Assembly: GCA_021793395.1 (NCBI GenBank)
Contig: JAJYSU010000002.1
Coordinates: forward strand, 1 to 64,000
DNA from: Actinomycetes bacterium
GTDB taxonomy: Bacteria > Actinomycetota > Acidimicrobiia > Acidimicrobiales > RAAP-2
Length of the DNA stretch: 64,000 bases
Direction: 5' to 3'
Translations under genes and position numbers: made by a program
Notes under the pieces: model-generated
Told to the model about the DNA's origin: nothing
The model's database searches: none
What the model saw: only the letters and a program-made list of their open reading frames with translations
Part shown: piece after piece, positions 19,268 through 29,579 of the stretch
Position numbering within the stretch: the stretch's first letter is position 1
Layout: each line of letters begins with the position of its first letter

Positions 19268-20263
19268 ATGACTGTTCCGCGCCGCACACTGGGATCGGGT
19301 TCCGCCGCCCTCGAGGTCTCCGCCGAGGGCTTGGGCTGCATGGGAATGTCCGAGTTCTACGGGCGAGGTGACGAGGCGGAGTCCATTGCGGTGATCCACG
19401 CGGCGCTCGATGCCGGCGTGAACTTTCTGGACACCGCCGACATGTACGGACCCTTCACCAACGAGCAGTTAGTGGGTCGCGCCATCGCGCACCGCCGTGA
19501 CGAGGTGGTGCTGGCCACCAAGTTCGGCAACGAGAGGCGACCCGACGGCACGCGCGTTGGCGTCAACGGGAGCCCGCAGTACGTACGCCAGGCCTGCGAC
19601 GCGAGCCTCGCGCGACTCGGCGTCGATCACATCGATCTCTACTACCAGCACCGCGTCGACCCTCGCGTGCCCGTCGAGGAGACCTGGGGGGCGATGGGCG
19701 AACTCGTCGCGGCCGGCAAGGTGCGCCACCTCGGCATCAGCGAGGCCGCGCCGGACACGATACGCCGAGCTCACCAGGTTCACCCGATGACCGCGGTTCA
19801 AACCGAGTGGTCCCTGTGGTCGCGTGACGTCGAAGACGACGGCGTGCTCGACACGATACGCGAGCTCGGCATCGGCTTCGTGGCGTACTCGCCACTGGGG
19901 CGTGGGTTCCTGTCGGGTGCTATTCAACGAATCGAGGACCTCGAGCCCGACGACTTCCGCCGTCACTCGCCCCGATTCCAGGGCGAGAACTTCGTCACGA
20001 ACCTCGAACTCGTCGACCACGTCCGCGAGCTCGCCGCCGAACGCCACGTGGCGCCCAGCCAGTTGGCACTCGCGTGGGTCCTGGCGCAGGGTGAGGACGT
20101 GGTGCCCATCCCCGGCACCAAGCACCGCCACTACCTCGACGAGAACATCGCCGCGCTCGAGATTCACCTCAGCGACGAGGACGTGCGAGCACTCGACGCG
20201 GCCGCTCCGGTCGGCTCCGCCGCGGGTCAGCGCTACGCCGACATGTCCACCGTGTACCGCTAG
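19268..20263 (+). CDS. Aldo/keto reductase
   Basis: 331 aa; [40 protein letters not shown]. Confidence 0.92.
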   Translation: MTVPRRTLGSGSAALEVSAEGLGCMGMSEFYGRGDEAESIAVIHAALDAGVNFLDTADMYGPFTNEQLVGRAIAHRRDEVVLATKFGNERRPDGTRVGVNGSPQYVRQACDASLARLGVDHIDLYYQHRVDPRVPVEETWGAMGELVAAGKVRHLGISEAAPDTIRRAHQVHPMTAVQTEWSLWSRDVEDDGVLDTIRELGIGFVAYSPLGRGFLSGAIQRIEDLEPDDFRRHSPRFQGENFVTNLELVDHVRELAAERHVAPSQLALAWVLAQGEDVVPIPGTKHRHYLDENIAALEIHLSDEDVRALDAAAPVGSAAGQRYADMSTVYR

Positions 20264-20333
20264 CGACCCGCGGCGCGTCGCCGACGAGCGCTGACCCCTA
20301 GGCTCACTGCGTCAAAAACCCAGGAGGGCCACG

Positions 20334-21785
20334 GTGACCAAAGCAACAACGACACGCGCCGTGCGCATCTCGCACCCGGCGATCGCGCTCGTCACGATCG
20401 CTCTCGCACAGTTGATGGTGATGCTCGACATCACGATCGTCAACATCGCGCTGCCCACGCTGAAGATCTCCCTGCACTTTTCGACCGCCAACCTGGCGTG
20501 GGTCATCGACGCGTACGTGCTCACCTTCGGGGGCTTCCTCCTGCTCGGCGGACGACTCGGCGACCTCCTACGTCGGCGACGCATGCTGATGATCGGCGTC
20601 GCGCTCTTCGCGCTCTCCTCGCTCGCCGGCGGACTCGCCACCAGCCCAGCCCTGCTCATCAGCGCGCGGGTCGTCCAGGGGCTCGGAGCGGCCATCGCCT
20701 CACCCACCGCGCTCTCGCTCGTCGTCACCACCTTCCCCGAGGGTCGCGCTCGGCACCGAGCCATGGCGGTCTTCGCGGCCATGACCGCCGCCGGTGGCGC
20801 CACGGGCCTCGTACTGGGCGGCCTGCTCACCGAGTACGCGTCGTGGCGCTGGGTCTTCTTCGTCAACGTGCCCATCGGCGCCGCGCTGCTGGTGCTCGCG
20901 CCCCTCTCGCTCCCGCGAGGGGAGGCCGGCCGGGGTCGACTGGACTTTCTCGGTGCGCTGCTCGTCACGGGATCGATGTCGAGCCTCGTCTACGGCCTCG
21001 TCCGGGGACCGGAGGCGGGATGGGCGCACCCCAGCACTCTGGCGGCCTTCATCGCCGCGGTGGTGCTCCTGCTCGCCTTCGTGCTCGTCGAGGCCCGTAC
21101 CGCGGCCCCTCTCGTTCCCCTTTCGTTCCTGCGCCACCACAGTCGCGGCGTGGGCTACCTCATCATGGTGCTCGTGGGCGGGGTGATGCTGTCGATGATC
21201 TACTTCCTGACCCAGTTCCTGCAAACCGTCCTCGGCTACTCCCCCCTGCTCGCCGGCGCGGCCTACCTGCCCGTCCCCTTCCTGGTCGCGAGCAGCAGCC
21301 AGGTGGTCTCGCGCTTCGTCGGTCGCCTCGGCGTCAAGCCCTTCCTCATCGCGGGTCCCCTGCTCGTCGCCGCCGCCCAGTTCACGGCCGCGACGCTGCA
21401 CGCGGGCTCCTCGTACACCGTCGCCTTCGTGGCCCTCTGCCTCATGGGTCTGGGTATGGGCCTCGTCTTCGTTCCCCTGATGCTCAACGCCGTCTCGTCC
21501 GTTGACCACGCGCGAGCCGGACTGGCGTCGGGTCTGCTCAACACCGCCCAGCAGATCGGTGGCTCGATCGGACTCGCGGTTCTGGTGAGCGTGTCCACCG
21601 CGACCCTCCAACGAGGAGCCTCGCACCCCGGGCCCGGCGCCGCCCTCACCCACGCCGTATCCGCCTTCCAGAATGCCCTGCACGCCGGCGGCGCGATGGC
21701 CCTGCTCGCCTTCCTCGCGGCCTGGACGCTGCCGCGCTCCCAGCCCCGCCTCGTGTCCGTCGAGGTCCTCGCACCTCTCGAGTGA
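20334..21785 (+). CDS. MFS transporter, DHA2 (EmrB/QacA-like)
   Basis: MVMLDITIVNIALPTL...LGGRLGDLLRRRRMLMIG; 14-TM-like. Confidence 0.9.
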   Translation: MTKATTTRAVRISHPAIALVTIALAQLMVMLDITIVNIALPTLKISLHFSTANLAWVIDAYVLTFGGFLLLGGRLGDLLRRRRMLMIGVALFALSSLAGGLATSPALLISARVVQGLGAAIASPTALSLVVTTFPEGRARHRAMAVFAAMTAAGGATGLVLGGLLTEYASWRWVFFVNVPIGAALLVLAPLSLPRGEAGRGRLDFLGALLVTGSMSSLVYGLVRGPEAGWAHPSTLAAFIAAVVLLLAFVLVEARTAAPLVPLSFLRHHSRGVGYLIMVLVGGVMLSMIYFLTQFLQTVLGYSPLLAGAAYLPVPFLVASSSQVVSRFVGRLGVKPFLIAGPLLVAAAQFTAATLHAGSSYTVAFVALCLMGLGMGLVFVPLMLNAVSSVDHARAGLASGLLNTAQQIGGSIGLAVLVSVSTATLQRGASHPGPGAALTHAVSAFQNALHAGGAMALLAFLAAWTLPRSQPRLVSVEVLAPLE

Positions 21786-21853
21786 CGCCGTACGGCACCG
21801 TCAACGAGCCCCGGCTTCGCGGCGTGTCAAAGCCAACGATGACGCCACCGGTG

Positions 21854-21886
21854 CGAGGCGGCGGCCTCACCGGGTCCGCCGCCTCG
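21854..21886. terminator. Inverted repeat between convergent MFS and nrdJ genes
   Basis: CGAGGCGGCGG-11 nt-CCGCCGCCTCG, perfect 11-bp arms. Confidence 0.45.
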
Positions 21887-21910
21887 ATCGATGACACCAC
21901 GCGAAACCGC

Positions 21911-21932
21911 CGGTGCTGCGTCGCACCGTTTT
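21911..21932 (+). terminator. Candidate Rho-independent terminator downstream of MFS gene
   Basis: CGGTGC-6 nt-GCACCG followed by TTTT. Confidence 0.45.
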
Positions 21933-21942
21933 AACTGCAGAT

Positions 21943-24780
21943 TTAGCTGCAGCCGCTCGTCGATCCACAGCTCGGGCACACGAAGCAGGACCCCGACTGC
22001 TGCATGATGTTGCCGCACTGGTAGCACATTGGTGCGTCGCGCTGCTCCGGGCGACGCAGGAGTGTCGGCTCGCTCGTCCGGGGCGTCGGGGACTCCAACA
22101 CGTCACCCAACGTCGGCTGCAGGCTCACCCCCACGCTCGGCGTCGTCTGCTCCACGATTTCGGGCAGCGTGGGTTGAAGGCGCTCACTCGTGGAGAGAAC
22201 ACCGAGTTCCTCACGCTCGCTCGCGTCGAGGTAGTCGAGCGCTAAACGACGGAAGATGTAATCGACCAGCGACGAGGCGATGCGCAAGTCCGGGTCGTCG
22301 GTCATACCCGACGGCTCGAACTTCATGTTCACGTACTTGCGCACGTACGTCGCGAGGGGCACACCGTGCTGCAGCCCGAGGCTGATCGAGACCGAGAAGG
22401 CATCCATGATTCCCGCCAGCGTCGAACCCTGCTTGGAGACCTTGATGAACACTTCTCCGGGGCGACCATCCTCGTACTCACCCACCGTCACGTAGCCCTC
22501 GCAGTCAGCGACGCGGAACGAGAAGGTCGACGACGTGCGCCGTCGCGGCATGCGCTCGCGCACCGCGCCCACGACCACGTGATTCCCCTCGCGCCTGGCC
22601 AACTCGAGGGCGGTCTCCAACTTGGTGATGCGCGTGTAGAGCTCCGCGGCCACCGAGTCGGTCGCCACGACCGAGGACGACGACACCTCGCCCTCCTTCT
22701 TCGCCGTCGACAAAGGCTGACCCACTTTGCAGTTGTCGCGGTAGATAGCCACGGCCTTCACGCCCAGCCGCCACGCTTCCATGTGAAGGCCCTCCACGTC
22801 CTCAATGGTGGCGTCTTCGGGCATGTTCACCGTCTTGGAGATCGCTCCCGAGATGAAGGGTTGCACCGCCCCCATCATTCGCACGTGGCCCAGGTAGTGG
22901 ATGACGTTGTCGCCCATGGAGCACGCGAAGACGCCGAGGTGCTCGGGTCGAAGACCCGGCGCGCCCACGATGGACTTGTGCTCGTCAATGTACGTGATGA
23001 TGGCCGCCACCTGGGCGTCGGAGTAACCGAGTTGACGAAGCGCCCGCGGCACCGTGTGATTGACGATCGACATGTCGCCACCGCCCACCAACTTTTTCAC
23101 CTTGACGAGTCCCAAGTCGGGCTCGATGCCCGTCGTGTCGCAGTCCATAAGCAGTCCGATCGTGCCGGTCGGCGCCAACACCGACGCCTGGGCGTTACGC
23201 ACCCCGTGGCGCTCGGCGAGTTCGACGGCCTGGTTCCACGACTCGCGCGCCGCCTCAAGAATCGTCGTTGGCGCCTGGTGGTCGTCGATCGCGTAGGCCG
23301 CGTCACGGTGCATACGCAGGACGTTCAGCATCGGCTCCGCGTTCTCGGCGTAGCCCTCGTGGGGCCCCATCCGTCCGGCCGTGCGTGCGCTGGTGGCGTA
23401 GGCGTGGCCGGTCATCAGCGCGGTGATGGCGGCCGCCCACGCGCGACCCTCGTCCGAGTCGTAGGCCAGCCCGGACGCCATTAGCAGCGCCCCCAGGTTG
23501 GCGTAGCCGAGGCCGAGCTGACGAAACTTGCGCGAATTCTCGCCGATCTTCTCGGTGGGGTAGTCCGCGGCGCCCACAATGATCTCCTGCGCCGTGAAGA
23601 GCACCTCGATCGTCGAGGTGAAGGCCTCGACGTCGAAACTGGCGTCCTCGCGCAGGTACTTCATGAGGTTGATGCTCGCCAGGTTGCACGCCGAATCGTC
23701 GATGTGCATGTACTCCGAGCACGGGTTCGAGCCGTTGATGCGAGCGGTGTTCGACGACGTGTGCCATCGATTGATCGTGGTGTCGAACTGGAGTCCGGGA
23801 TCCGCGCACTCCCACGCGGCCCGAGCGATCTGACGCCACAGGTCGCGAGCGCGCACCGTCGAGACCACGTAGTCACCGCTGCGCGCGGTCAACTCCCAGT
23901 CGGCGTCATCGAGAACCGCTTGCATGAACTCGTCGGAGATCCGTACGGAGTTGTTGGCGTTCTGGTACTGGATCGAGTGGATGTCCTTGCCGTCGAGGTC
24001 CATGTCGAAGCCCGCGTCGCGTAGCACGCGCGCCTTGCGCTCCTCGTTCGCCTTGCACCACACGAACTCCTCGACGTCGGGGTGGTCCACGTCGAGGATG
24101 ACCATCTTCGCCGCGCGCCGCGTCTTACCCCCCGACTTGATGGTGCCCGCCGAGGCGTCGGCCCCGCGCATGAACGACACGGGTCCGCTGGCCGTGCCGC
24201 CCCCCTCGAGGAGCTCCGCGCTCCCACGGATCTTGGAGAGGTTCACACCCGCGCCCGAGCCTCCCTTGAAGATGATCCCCTCCTCGGTGTACCAGTTCAG
24301 AATCGAGCGCATCGAGTCCTGCACCGACAAGATAAAGCACGCACTGCCCTGCTGGGGGACGCCGCGCACGCCAATGTTGAACCACACGGGTGAGTTGAAG
24401 GCGGCGCGCTGCGTGATGAGCAGGAACTTCAGTTCCGCGCGGAAGGTCTCGGCCTCCTCGGTGTCCACGAAGTAGTCCGCCTCCTCGCCCCAGGTGGTGA
24501 TCGTGTCCACAATCCGGTCCACCACCTGCTTCAGGCTGGACTCGCGCTCGTCGGTGCCCTGGGTCCCGCGAAAGTACTTCTGGGCCAGGATGTTGGTCGC
24601 GTTCAGCGACCACGACGCCGGGACCTCCACGCCGAGCTGCTCGAACGCGATCGATCCGTCACGGAAGTTGGTGATCCGTGCGTCGCGGCGATCCCATACC
24701 ACGGCGTCGTAGGGGTGCCGGTCGTCGGTGGTGAAGTACCGCCGCAGTCCGATGCCGAGTCGCTGTGGTGCGATTGCCAT
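21943..24780 (-). CDS. nrdJ: Vitamin B12-dependent ribonucleotide reductase (class II)
   Basis: 945 aa; NPCSEYMHIDDSACNLASINL, SGAGVNLSKIRGS, C-terminal CYQCGNIMQQSGSCFVCPSCGSTSGCS. Confidence 0.96.
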   Translation of the reverse strand: MAIAPQRLGIGLRRYFTTDDRHPYDAVVWDRRDARITNFRDGSIAFEQLGVEVPASWSLNATNILAQKYFRGTQGTDERESSLKQVVDRIVDTITTWGEEADYFVDTEEAETFRAELKFLLITQRAAFNSPVWFNIGVRGVPQQGSACFILSVQDSMRSILNWYTEEGIIFKGGSGAGVNLSKIRGSAELLEGGGTASGPVSFMRGADASAGTIKSGGKTRRAAKMVILDVDHPDVEEFVWCKANEERKARVLRDAGFDMDLDGKDIHSIQYQNANNSVRISDEFMQAVLDDADWELTARSGDYVVSTVRARDLWRQIARAAWECADPGLQFDTTINRWHTSSNTARINGSNPCSEYMHIDDSACNLASINLMKYLREDASFDVEAFTSTIEVLFTAQEIIVGAADYPTEKIGENSRKFRQLGLGYANLGALLMASGLAYDSDEGRAWAAAITALMTGHAYATSARTAGRMGPHEGYAENAEPMLNVLRMHRDAAYAIDDHQAPTTILEAARESWNQAVELAERHGVRNAQASVLAPTGTIGLLMDCDTTGIEPDLGLVKVKKLVGGGDMSIVNHTVPRALRQLGYSDAQVAAIITYIDEHKSIVGAPGLRPEHLGVFACSMGDNVIHYLGHVRMMGAVQPFISGAISKTVNMPEDATIEDVEGLHMEAWRLGVKAVAIYRDNCKVGQPLSTAKKEGEVSSSSVVATDSVAAELYTRITKLETALELARREGNHVVVGAVRERMPRRRTSSTFSFRVADCEGYVTVGEYEDGRPGEVFIKVSKQGSTLAGIMDAFSVSISLGLQHGVPLATYVRKYVNMKFEPSGMTDDPDLRIASSLVDYIFRRLALDYLDASEREELGVLSTSERLQPTLPEIVEQTTPSVGVSLQPTLGDVLESPTPRTSEPTLLRRPEQRDAPMCYQCGNIMQQSGSCFVCPSCGSTSGCS

Positions 24781-24851
24781 AATGTTTCCTCCCTCGATGC
24801 CGACACGAAAGCCGCCGGTGCCGCGTGAACGAGGTTACTCCCCCTCGTCGT

Positions 24852-24901
24852 TCAACCACAACATGTTGTGGTTGAGACTGTGCGCGTCACAAGATGCTGT
24901 G
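24852..24901 (-). promoter_or_regulatory. Pair of NrdR-like boxes upstream of nrdJ
   Basis: 24-bp perfect palindrome TCAACCACAACATGTTGTGGTTGA (24852-24875) and CACAAGATGCTGTG (24888-24901), centres 31 bp apart. Confidence 0.65.
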
Positions 24902-24903
24902 TC

Positions 24904-24932
24904 ATTACAGCACTGTAATTACATCGCGTCAA
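24904..24932 (-). promoter_or_regulatory. Candidate sigma70-type promoter for nrdJ
   Basis: Minus strand TTGACG-N17-TGTAAT, immediately upstream of the NrdR-like boxes. Confidence 0.55.
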
Positions 24933-25017
24933 CACAATTCTAGTCTTTTTCTTCACAACCTCCCCGAGGGCGAAACCTCCCCGACGCGGCGCTCCCGGGC
25001 TGGCTAACCTCACCGGA

Positions 25018-26547
25018 GTGGAGATCGTCCTCGCGCTCGACGCCGGAACCTCCACCATTCGCACCCTCGCCTTCGACCATCGGGCCCGCGTCGTCGACGC
25101 CGCGTCACGCGATCTGCCGGCGTCCTTTCCCCACCCCGGTGAAGTCGAGCAGGACGCCACCCTCATCGCGTCTCTCGCGGTCGAGACGCTACGCGACGTC
25201 GCCCGCCGCCGGGGACCGGGCGATCACGTGCGCGCCCTGGGCATCACCAATCAGCGCGAGACCACGATCGCCTTCGACCGCGCGACCGGTCGTCCGAGTG
25301 GACCGGCGCTGGTCTGGCAGGACCGACGCACGGAGCCGCTATGCGCGGCCCTCGAGGCGGGAGGGCACGGACCGACCGTGCGCGCCACGACCGGGCTCGT
25401 ACTCGATCCGTACTTCTCGGCGAGCAAGATGCGCTGGATGGTCGATCACGGGTGGCTGGACTCGCTCACGACGCCCAGCCTGGCTACCGTCGACGCCTGG
25501 CTCGTGTGGTGGCTCACGGGCGGCGCCGCGGGAGGCACGTGGGCCACCGAACCATCCAACGCATCGCGCACGGCGCTCCTGGACCTCGCGACGCGCCACT
25601 GGTCACCGGCGATGACCGACCTCTTCGGCGTGAGTCGCGCCACGCTCCCCGACGTGCGCGCGTCAGCGGGCTCCTTTGGAACAATTAGCGCCTCGGTGGT
25701 TCCCGAGTTGGCGGGCGTCGACATCACCGCCGTGCTGGGCGACCAGCAGGCCGCGCTCTTCGGCCAGTCCTGCTTCGACGTCGGGACCGTCAAGGCCACC
25801 TACGGCACGGGATCCTTCGTGCTGGCCAACGCGGGTGCGCGCCCCGCCGACGTCGACGGGCTGGTGACCACGGTGGCCTGGGACCTCGGTGAGCACGGTC
25901 CCGTAACCTACGCCCTCGAAGGCTCGGCCTTCGTTGCCGGTGCGGCAATCCAGTGGCTACGCGACGACCTCGGTGTGATCGACCGGGCCGATCACCTCGA
26001 GCCGCTCGCGCGACGAGTGAGTGACAGCGCGGGCGTGTGCGTCGTCCCCGCCTTCACCGGGCTCGGTTCGCCGTTCTGGCAGCCGCGAGCGCGCGGCACG
26101 ATCACCGGGCTCAGTCGCGGTGTCGGCCGTGCCCACCTCGCACGAGCGCTGATCGAGGGGATGGCCTTCCAGGTGCGCGCCATGACCGACGCCTTCGCCG
26201 CGGGCGGCGTCACGCCACGCGAGATTCGAGCCGACGGCGGGGCCGCCGCCATGGACCTCCTGCTCGAGTACCAGTGCACCGCGTCGCGGCTACCGGTGCG
26301 CCGCGCGCGCAGTCTCGAGGCTACCGCGCGCGGGGCCGCCACCCTGGCCGGGCTCGCCGCGGGCGTCTGGGCCTCCACTGACGAGCTCGCCGAGCTATGG
26401 GAGGGCGAGGCCCCCGTGGTGGCGCGCGATCCCGCCGCGAGCGACGCCGCGGGCGTCGAGCGCGGCTACGCGGCCTGGCTCCACGCCGCGCAACGCGCGA
26501 CGGACACACTGGCGCACGACGACCCGGGAGGCCCCCATGATCGATGA
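25018..26547 (+). CDS. glpK: Glycerol kinase (FGGY family)
   Basis: 509 aa, GTG start; LALDAGTSTIRTLAFD, GITNQRETTIAFDR, KATYGTGSFVLANAG. Confidence 0.88.
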   Translation: MEIVLALDAGTSTIRTLAFDHRARVVDAASRDLPASFPHPGEVEQDATLIASLAVETLRDVARRRGPGDHVRALGITNQRETTIAFDRATGRPSGPALVWQDRRTEPLCAALEAGGHGPTVRATTGLVLDPYFSASKMRWMVDHGWLDSLTTPSLATVDAWLVWWLTGGAAGGTWATEPSNASRTALLDLATRHWSPAMTDLFGVSRATLPDVRASAGSFGTISASVVPELAGVDITAVLGDQQAALFGQSCFDVGTVKATYGTGSFVLANAGARPADVDGLVTTVAWDLGEHGPVTYALEGSAFVAGAAIQWLRDDLGVIDRADHLEPLARRVSDSAGVCVVPAFTGLGSPFWQPRARGTITGLSRGVGRAHLARALIEGMAFQVRAMTDAFAAGGVTPREIRADGGAAAMDLLLEYQCTASRLPVRRARSLEATARGAATLAGLAAGVWASTDELAELWEGEAPVVARDPAASDAAGVERGYAAWLHAAQRATDTLAHDDPGGPHDR

Positions 26548-27427
26548 CCACACCCGCGTGATCCACGACGGCCTCGCCTTCGGTGAGTCTCCCCGTTGGC
26601 ACGAAGGACGTCTCTGGTTCTCCGACTTCTACCGTCACGGCGTCTTCTCGATCGCCGACGACGGACGCGACGAGCGCCACGAATTCACGGTGCCCGGTCA
26701 GCCCTCGGGACTGGGATGGGCGCCCGACGGCACGCTCCTCGCCGTGTCCATGACCGATCAGCGCCTCGTTCGCCTCGGTCCGCACCACGGGGACGTCACC
26801 GTGGTCGCCGACCTACGTCCGTACTGCGGATTCTGGGCCAACGATTTGGTGGTCTCACGGCGTGGTGACGCCTACGTCGGCAACTTCGGATTCGATCTCG
26901 ACCAACGCCTCGCCGAGCGGGGTCCCACCGGGTTGATGAAGCCGGCACCGCCCACCACCAACGTGGTCGTCATCGATTCCGCGGGGTCCGTCATCCAGGT
27001 CGTCGGCGACCTGGCCTTCCCTAACGGCGCGGTCATCACCCCCGACGGATCGACGCTCATCGTGGCCGAGACGATGGCCGCGCGCCTCAGCGCCTTCACC
27101 ATCGCGAGCGACGGTACCCTGCACGATCGTCGCGAGTGGGCGGCGCTGCCCCGAGTGTCACCCGACGGTATCTGCCTCGATGACGAGGGCCGGGTCTGGG
27201 TCGCCAACGCCCGCGCCCCCGAGTGCGTGCTCGTCAGTGAGGGCGGACGCGTCAGTGCCCGGGTGACGACCACGCTCACCGCCTACGCGTGCGCGCTGGG
27301 CGGCGACGACCGACGCACGCTCTACGTCATGAGCGCCCCGTCAAGCAACCGATTCACTATCGGTACGACCCGGCGGGCGACCATCGAGTCGTGCCGCGTC
27401 GACGTACCCGGCGCCGGACTACCCTGA
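26537..27427 (+). CDS. SMP-30/gluconolactonase/LRE family protein
   Basis: GLAFGESPRWHEGRLWFSDFY...FPNGAVITPDGSTLIVAET...PDGICLDDEGRVWVANA. Confidence 0.88.
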   Translation: MIDDHTRVIHDGLAFGESPRWHEGRLWFSDFYRHGVFSIADDGRDERHEFTVPGQPSGLGWAPDGTLLAVSMTDQRLVRLGPHHGDVTVVADLRPYCGFWANDLVVSRRGDAYVGNFGFDLDQRLAERGPTGLMKPAPPTTNVVVIDSAGSVIQVVGDLAFPNGAVITPDGSTLIVAETMAARLSAFTIASDGTLHDRREWAALPRVSPDGICLDDEGRVWVANARAPECVLVSEGGRVSARVTTTLTAYACALGGDDRRTLYVMSAPSSNRFTIGTTRRATIESCRVDVPGAGLP

Positions 27428-28633
27428 GACGTCCACCGCAAGCTCGGGCAGCGCGCGACGCAGAGATCGGATGGCCTGGTGAGTGCGAAGCTCGTTCTCT
27501 ATGAGTGCGAAGCGAACGTGAGAGTCGCCGCCCTCGCCAAAGCCGACGCCGGGACTCGTCGCCACGTCGGCGCTCGTAATGAGCAGGCGCGCGAACTCTA
27601 GCGATCCCATCGCGCGATAGGGATCGGGTATCGGCGCCCACACGAACATCGACCCGCGCGGCGCCACGACCGGCCAGCCAATGCGAGCCAGTCCCTCGAT
27701 CAGCGCGTCACGACGAGACTGGTAGATCGTTCGTAGGTGCGCCGGGTACTCGGGCGCGTCGTTCATCGCCACGATCGCCGCGATCTGCACGGGCTGGAAG
27801 GTTCCGTAGTCGAGGTAGCTCTTCAGCTTGGTCAGCGCGGCGACGACCGCCGCATTACCCACCAGAAAGCCCACGCGCCAACCAGCCATCGAGAAGGACT
27901 TGGTCAGGGTGTAGAGCTCCACGCAGCAGTCGGTGGCGCCGGGGACCTGGAGAATCGACGGGGGTTGGTAACCGTCGAAGCCGAGATCCGCGTAGGCGAA
28001 ATCGTGGCAGACGATCATCTCGCGCTCGCGCGCGAAGTCGACCACTCTCTCCATGAAAGCGAGGTCCACGCAGGCGCTCGTGGGGTTGTGCGGAAAGGAG
28101 CAAATCAGGACCCGAGGCTTGACGGCCGCGTCGTTCCACCGCTCCACCAACCGGGCGAAGAAGGTGTCACCCGGCGTCGGGTCGTCGCCGGGATCAGTGA
28201 CCTCGACGGTGAGTACCTGAGCGCCGGCGAAACCTGGTGCGGCCAGGTGGATCGGATAGCTGGGCGTGGGTACCAGGGCGGTGTCGCCCGGACCCAGCAG
28301 CACCCACATGAGGTGCGTCAGACCCTCCTTGGCGCCAATCGTGGTGATGACCTCGGTCTCGGGATCGAGCTCGACACCGAAGACGTCATGGTAACGAGCG
28401 GCCATGGCCGCGCGCAGATTAGGGATACCCCGACTCGCGCTATAGCGGTGATTGCGCGGATTATGCGCGGCTTCGGACAACTTCTCCACCGCCACGTCAG
28501 GGCTCGGAAGATCGGGATTACCGAAGCCGAAATCCACCACGTCGTGCCCCGCCGCACGGGCCTGCGCCTTGAGGCCGTTGATCGTAGCGAAGACGTAGGG
28601 GGGAAGGCCATTAATGCGACGAAACTCCATCAC
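27419..28633 (-). CDS. Class I/II aminotransferase, AlaC-like
   Basis: 404 aa; FGFGNPDLPSPD, SFPHNPTSACVD, ELYTLTKSFSMAGWRVGFLVGN. Confidence 0.9.
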   Translation of the reverse strand: MMEFRRINGLPPYVFATINGLKAQARAAGHDVVDFGFGNPDLPSPDVAVEKLSEAAHNPRNHRYSASRGIPNLRAAMAARYHDVFGVELDPETEVITTIGAKEGLTHLMWVLLGPGDTALVPTPSYPIHLAAPGFAGAQVLTVEVTDPGDDPTPGDTFFARLVERWNDAAVKPRVLICSFPHNPTSACVDLAFMERVVDFAREREMIVCHDFAYADLGFDGYQPPSILQVPGATDCCVELYTLTKSFSMAGWRVGFLVGNAAVVAALTKLKSYLDYGTFQPVQIAAIVAMNDAPEYPAHLRTIYQSRRDALIEGLARIGWPVVAPRGSMFVWAPIPDPYRAMGSLEFARLLITSADVATSPGVGFGEGGDSHVRFALIENELRTHQAIRSLRRALPELAVDVSG

Positions 28634-29322
28634 GGAAAATTAGCCACTTCGTGACCCCGACGCCACTCGGCCAGCGCGTCGAGGCGCACGTGGGGGCTCA
28701 GCACCGCCCAGGTCGCCCCGGCATCCGCTAAGGCGTCGAGCAGGGAGCGCAAATCGCTCGGCACCGGACCCGCCCAACTCACCGGTCCGTCACGCGCGAG
28801 GTCGCGCACCTCGTTGGGCGACGCGTTCCACACGTTCAAGTGCGCGCCCACCTCGCGCGCCAGCGCGTTGGTCGCACTCGACCCCCCGCCAATCCACACC
28901 TCCATCGAGTCACGCAGCGCGCGAGCGCACTCGGCCACCAACTCGCGGCGCTCCTGAGCCGACCGTGCGAGGACGCCGTAGGCCTCGTTCTCCGCGGCGC
29001 TCAACCGATCACCCGTGCCCAGCGCGGCCACCACCCGACCCGGCGCGATCGCGGCCAGTGTGGAGAACTCCTGTACCAGCTGCGCGGTTCCCACCACCCC
29101 CACTCGCGCGACGAGAGGACCCACCGCTAAGCGGGTCGAAGCACTCGCCACGGCGGCCAACAGGGGAAACGGCGCCAGTGCCGGACGTTGGGGCGAGCCC
29201 ATCGGCCACAGATGGTCGTAGGCGAAAACGCCGTCCAGTCCCTGCGCGTCCGCTTCCGCGGCCACCGCCAGGGCGTGCGACGCGCCCACCTCGAAGCTCG
29301 GCAGCAGCACGCCGAGTTTCAC
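28630..29322 (-). CDS. LLM class flavin-dependent oxidoreductase
   Basis: 230 aa; MKLGVLLPSFEVGASHALAVAAEADAQGLDGVFAYDHLW. Confidence 0.8.
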   Translation of the reverse strand: MKLGVLLPSFEVGASHALAVAAEADAQGLDGVFAYDHLWPMGSPQRPALAPFPLLAAVASASTRLAVGPLVARVGVVGTAQLVQEFSTLAAIAPGRVVAALGTGDRLSAAENEAYGVLARSAQERRELVAECARALRDSMEVWIGGGSSATNALAREVGAHLNVWNASPNEVRDLARDGPVSWAGPVPSDLRSLLDALADAGATWAVLSPHVRLDALAEWRRGHEVANFP

Positions 29323-29516
29323 CTCGACACCCCCCGCGACGCGGCGTCCACGAGCGCGAGTCGAGCGACGTCAGTCACGCCACCTGCTCCGCCCGTTCCG
29401 TCAACTCGCGCGAGTCCTCGGTCCGTCTCCAAAGAGGAACGCTCACACACGAACCCCGAGAGCGCCACGCACAACGCGACGGAGAACTCGTCGGCCAGGG
29501 TGTCGTCAACCAGCAC
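29319..29516 (-). CDS. Small hypothetical ORF with 4-nt overlap to downstream LLM gene
   Basis: 65 aa from GTG; overlaps the LLM start; no recognised domain. Confidence 0.3.
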   Translation of the reverse strand: MLVDDTLADEFSVALCVALSGFVCERSSLETDRGLARVDGTGGAGGVTDVARLALVDAASRGVSR

Positions 29517-29579
29517 GACCGCGCCCCTCCACCACCGACTCCGTCGCGTGTCGCGCCACTGATCCTCCCTCGACTCACC

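Noticed and set aside
22366-23484. 372-aa + strand ORF
   Set aside because: Antisense to nrdJ; His/Arg-rich composition typical of a shadow frame.
24904-24919. ATTACAG-CA-CTGTAAT as a separate operator
   Set aside because: Coincides with the proposed nrdJ -10 element and spacer; not claimed as an independent site without binding data.
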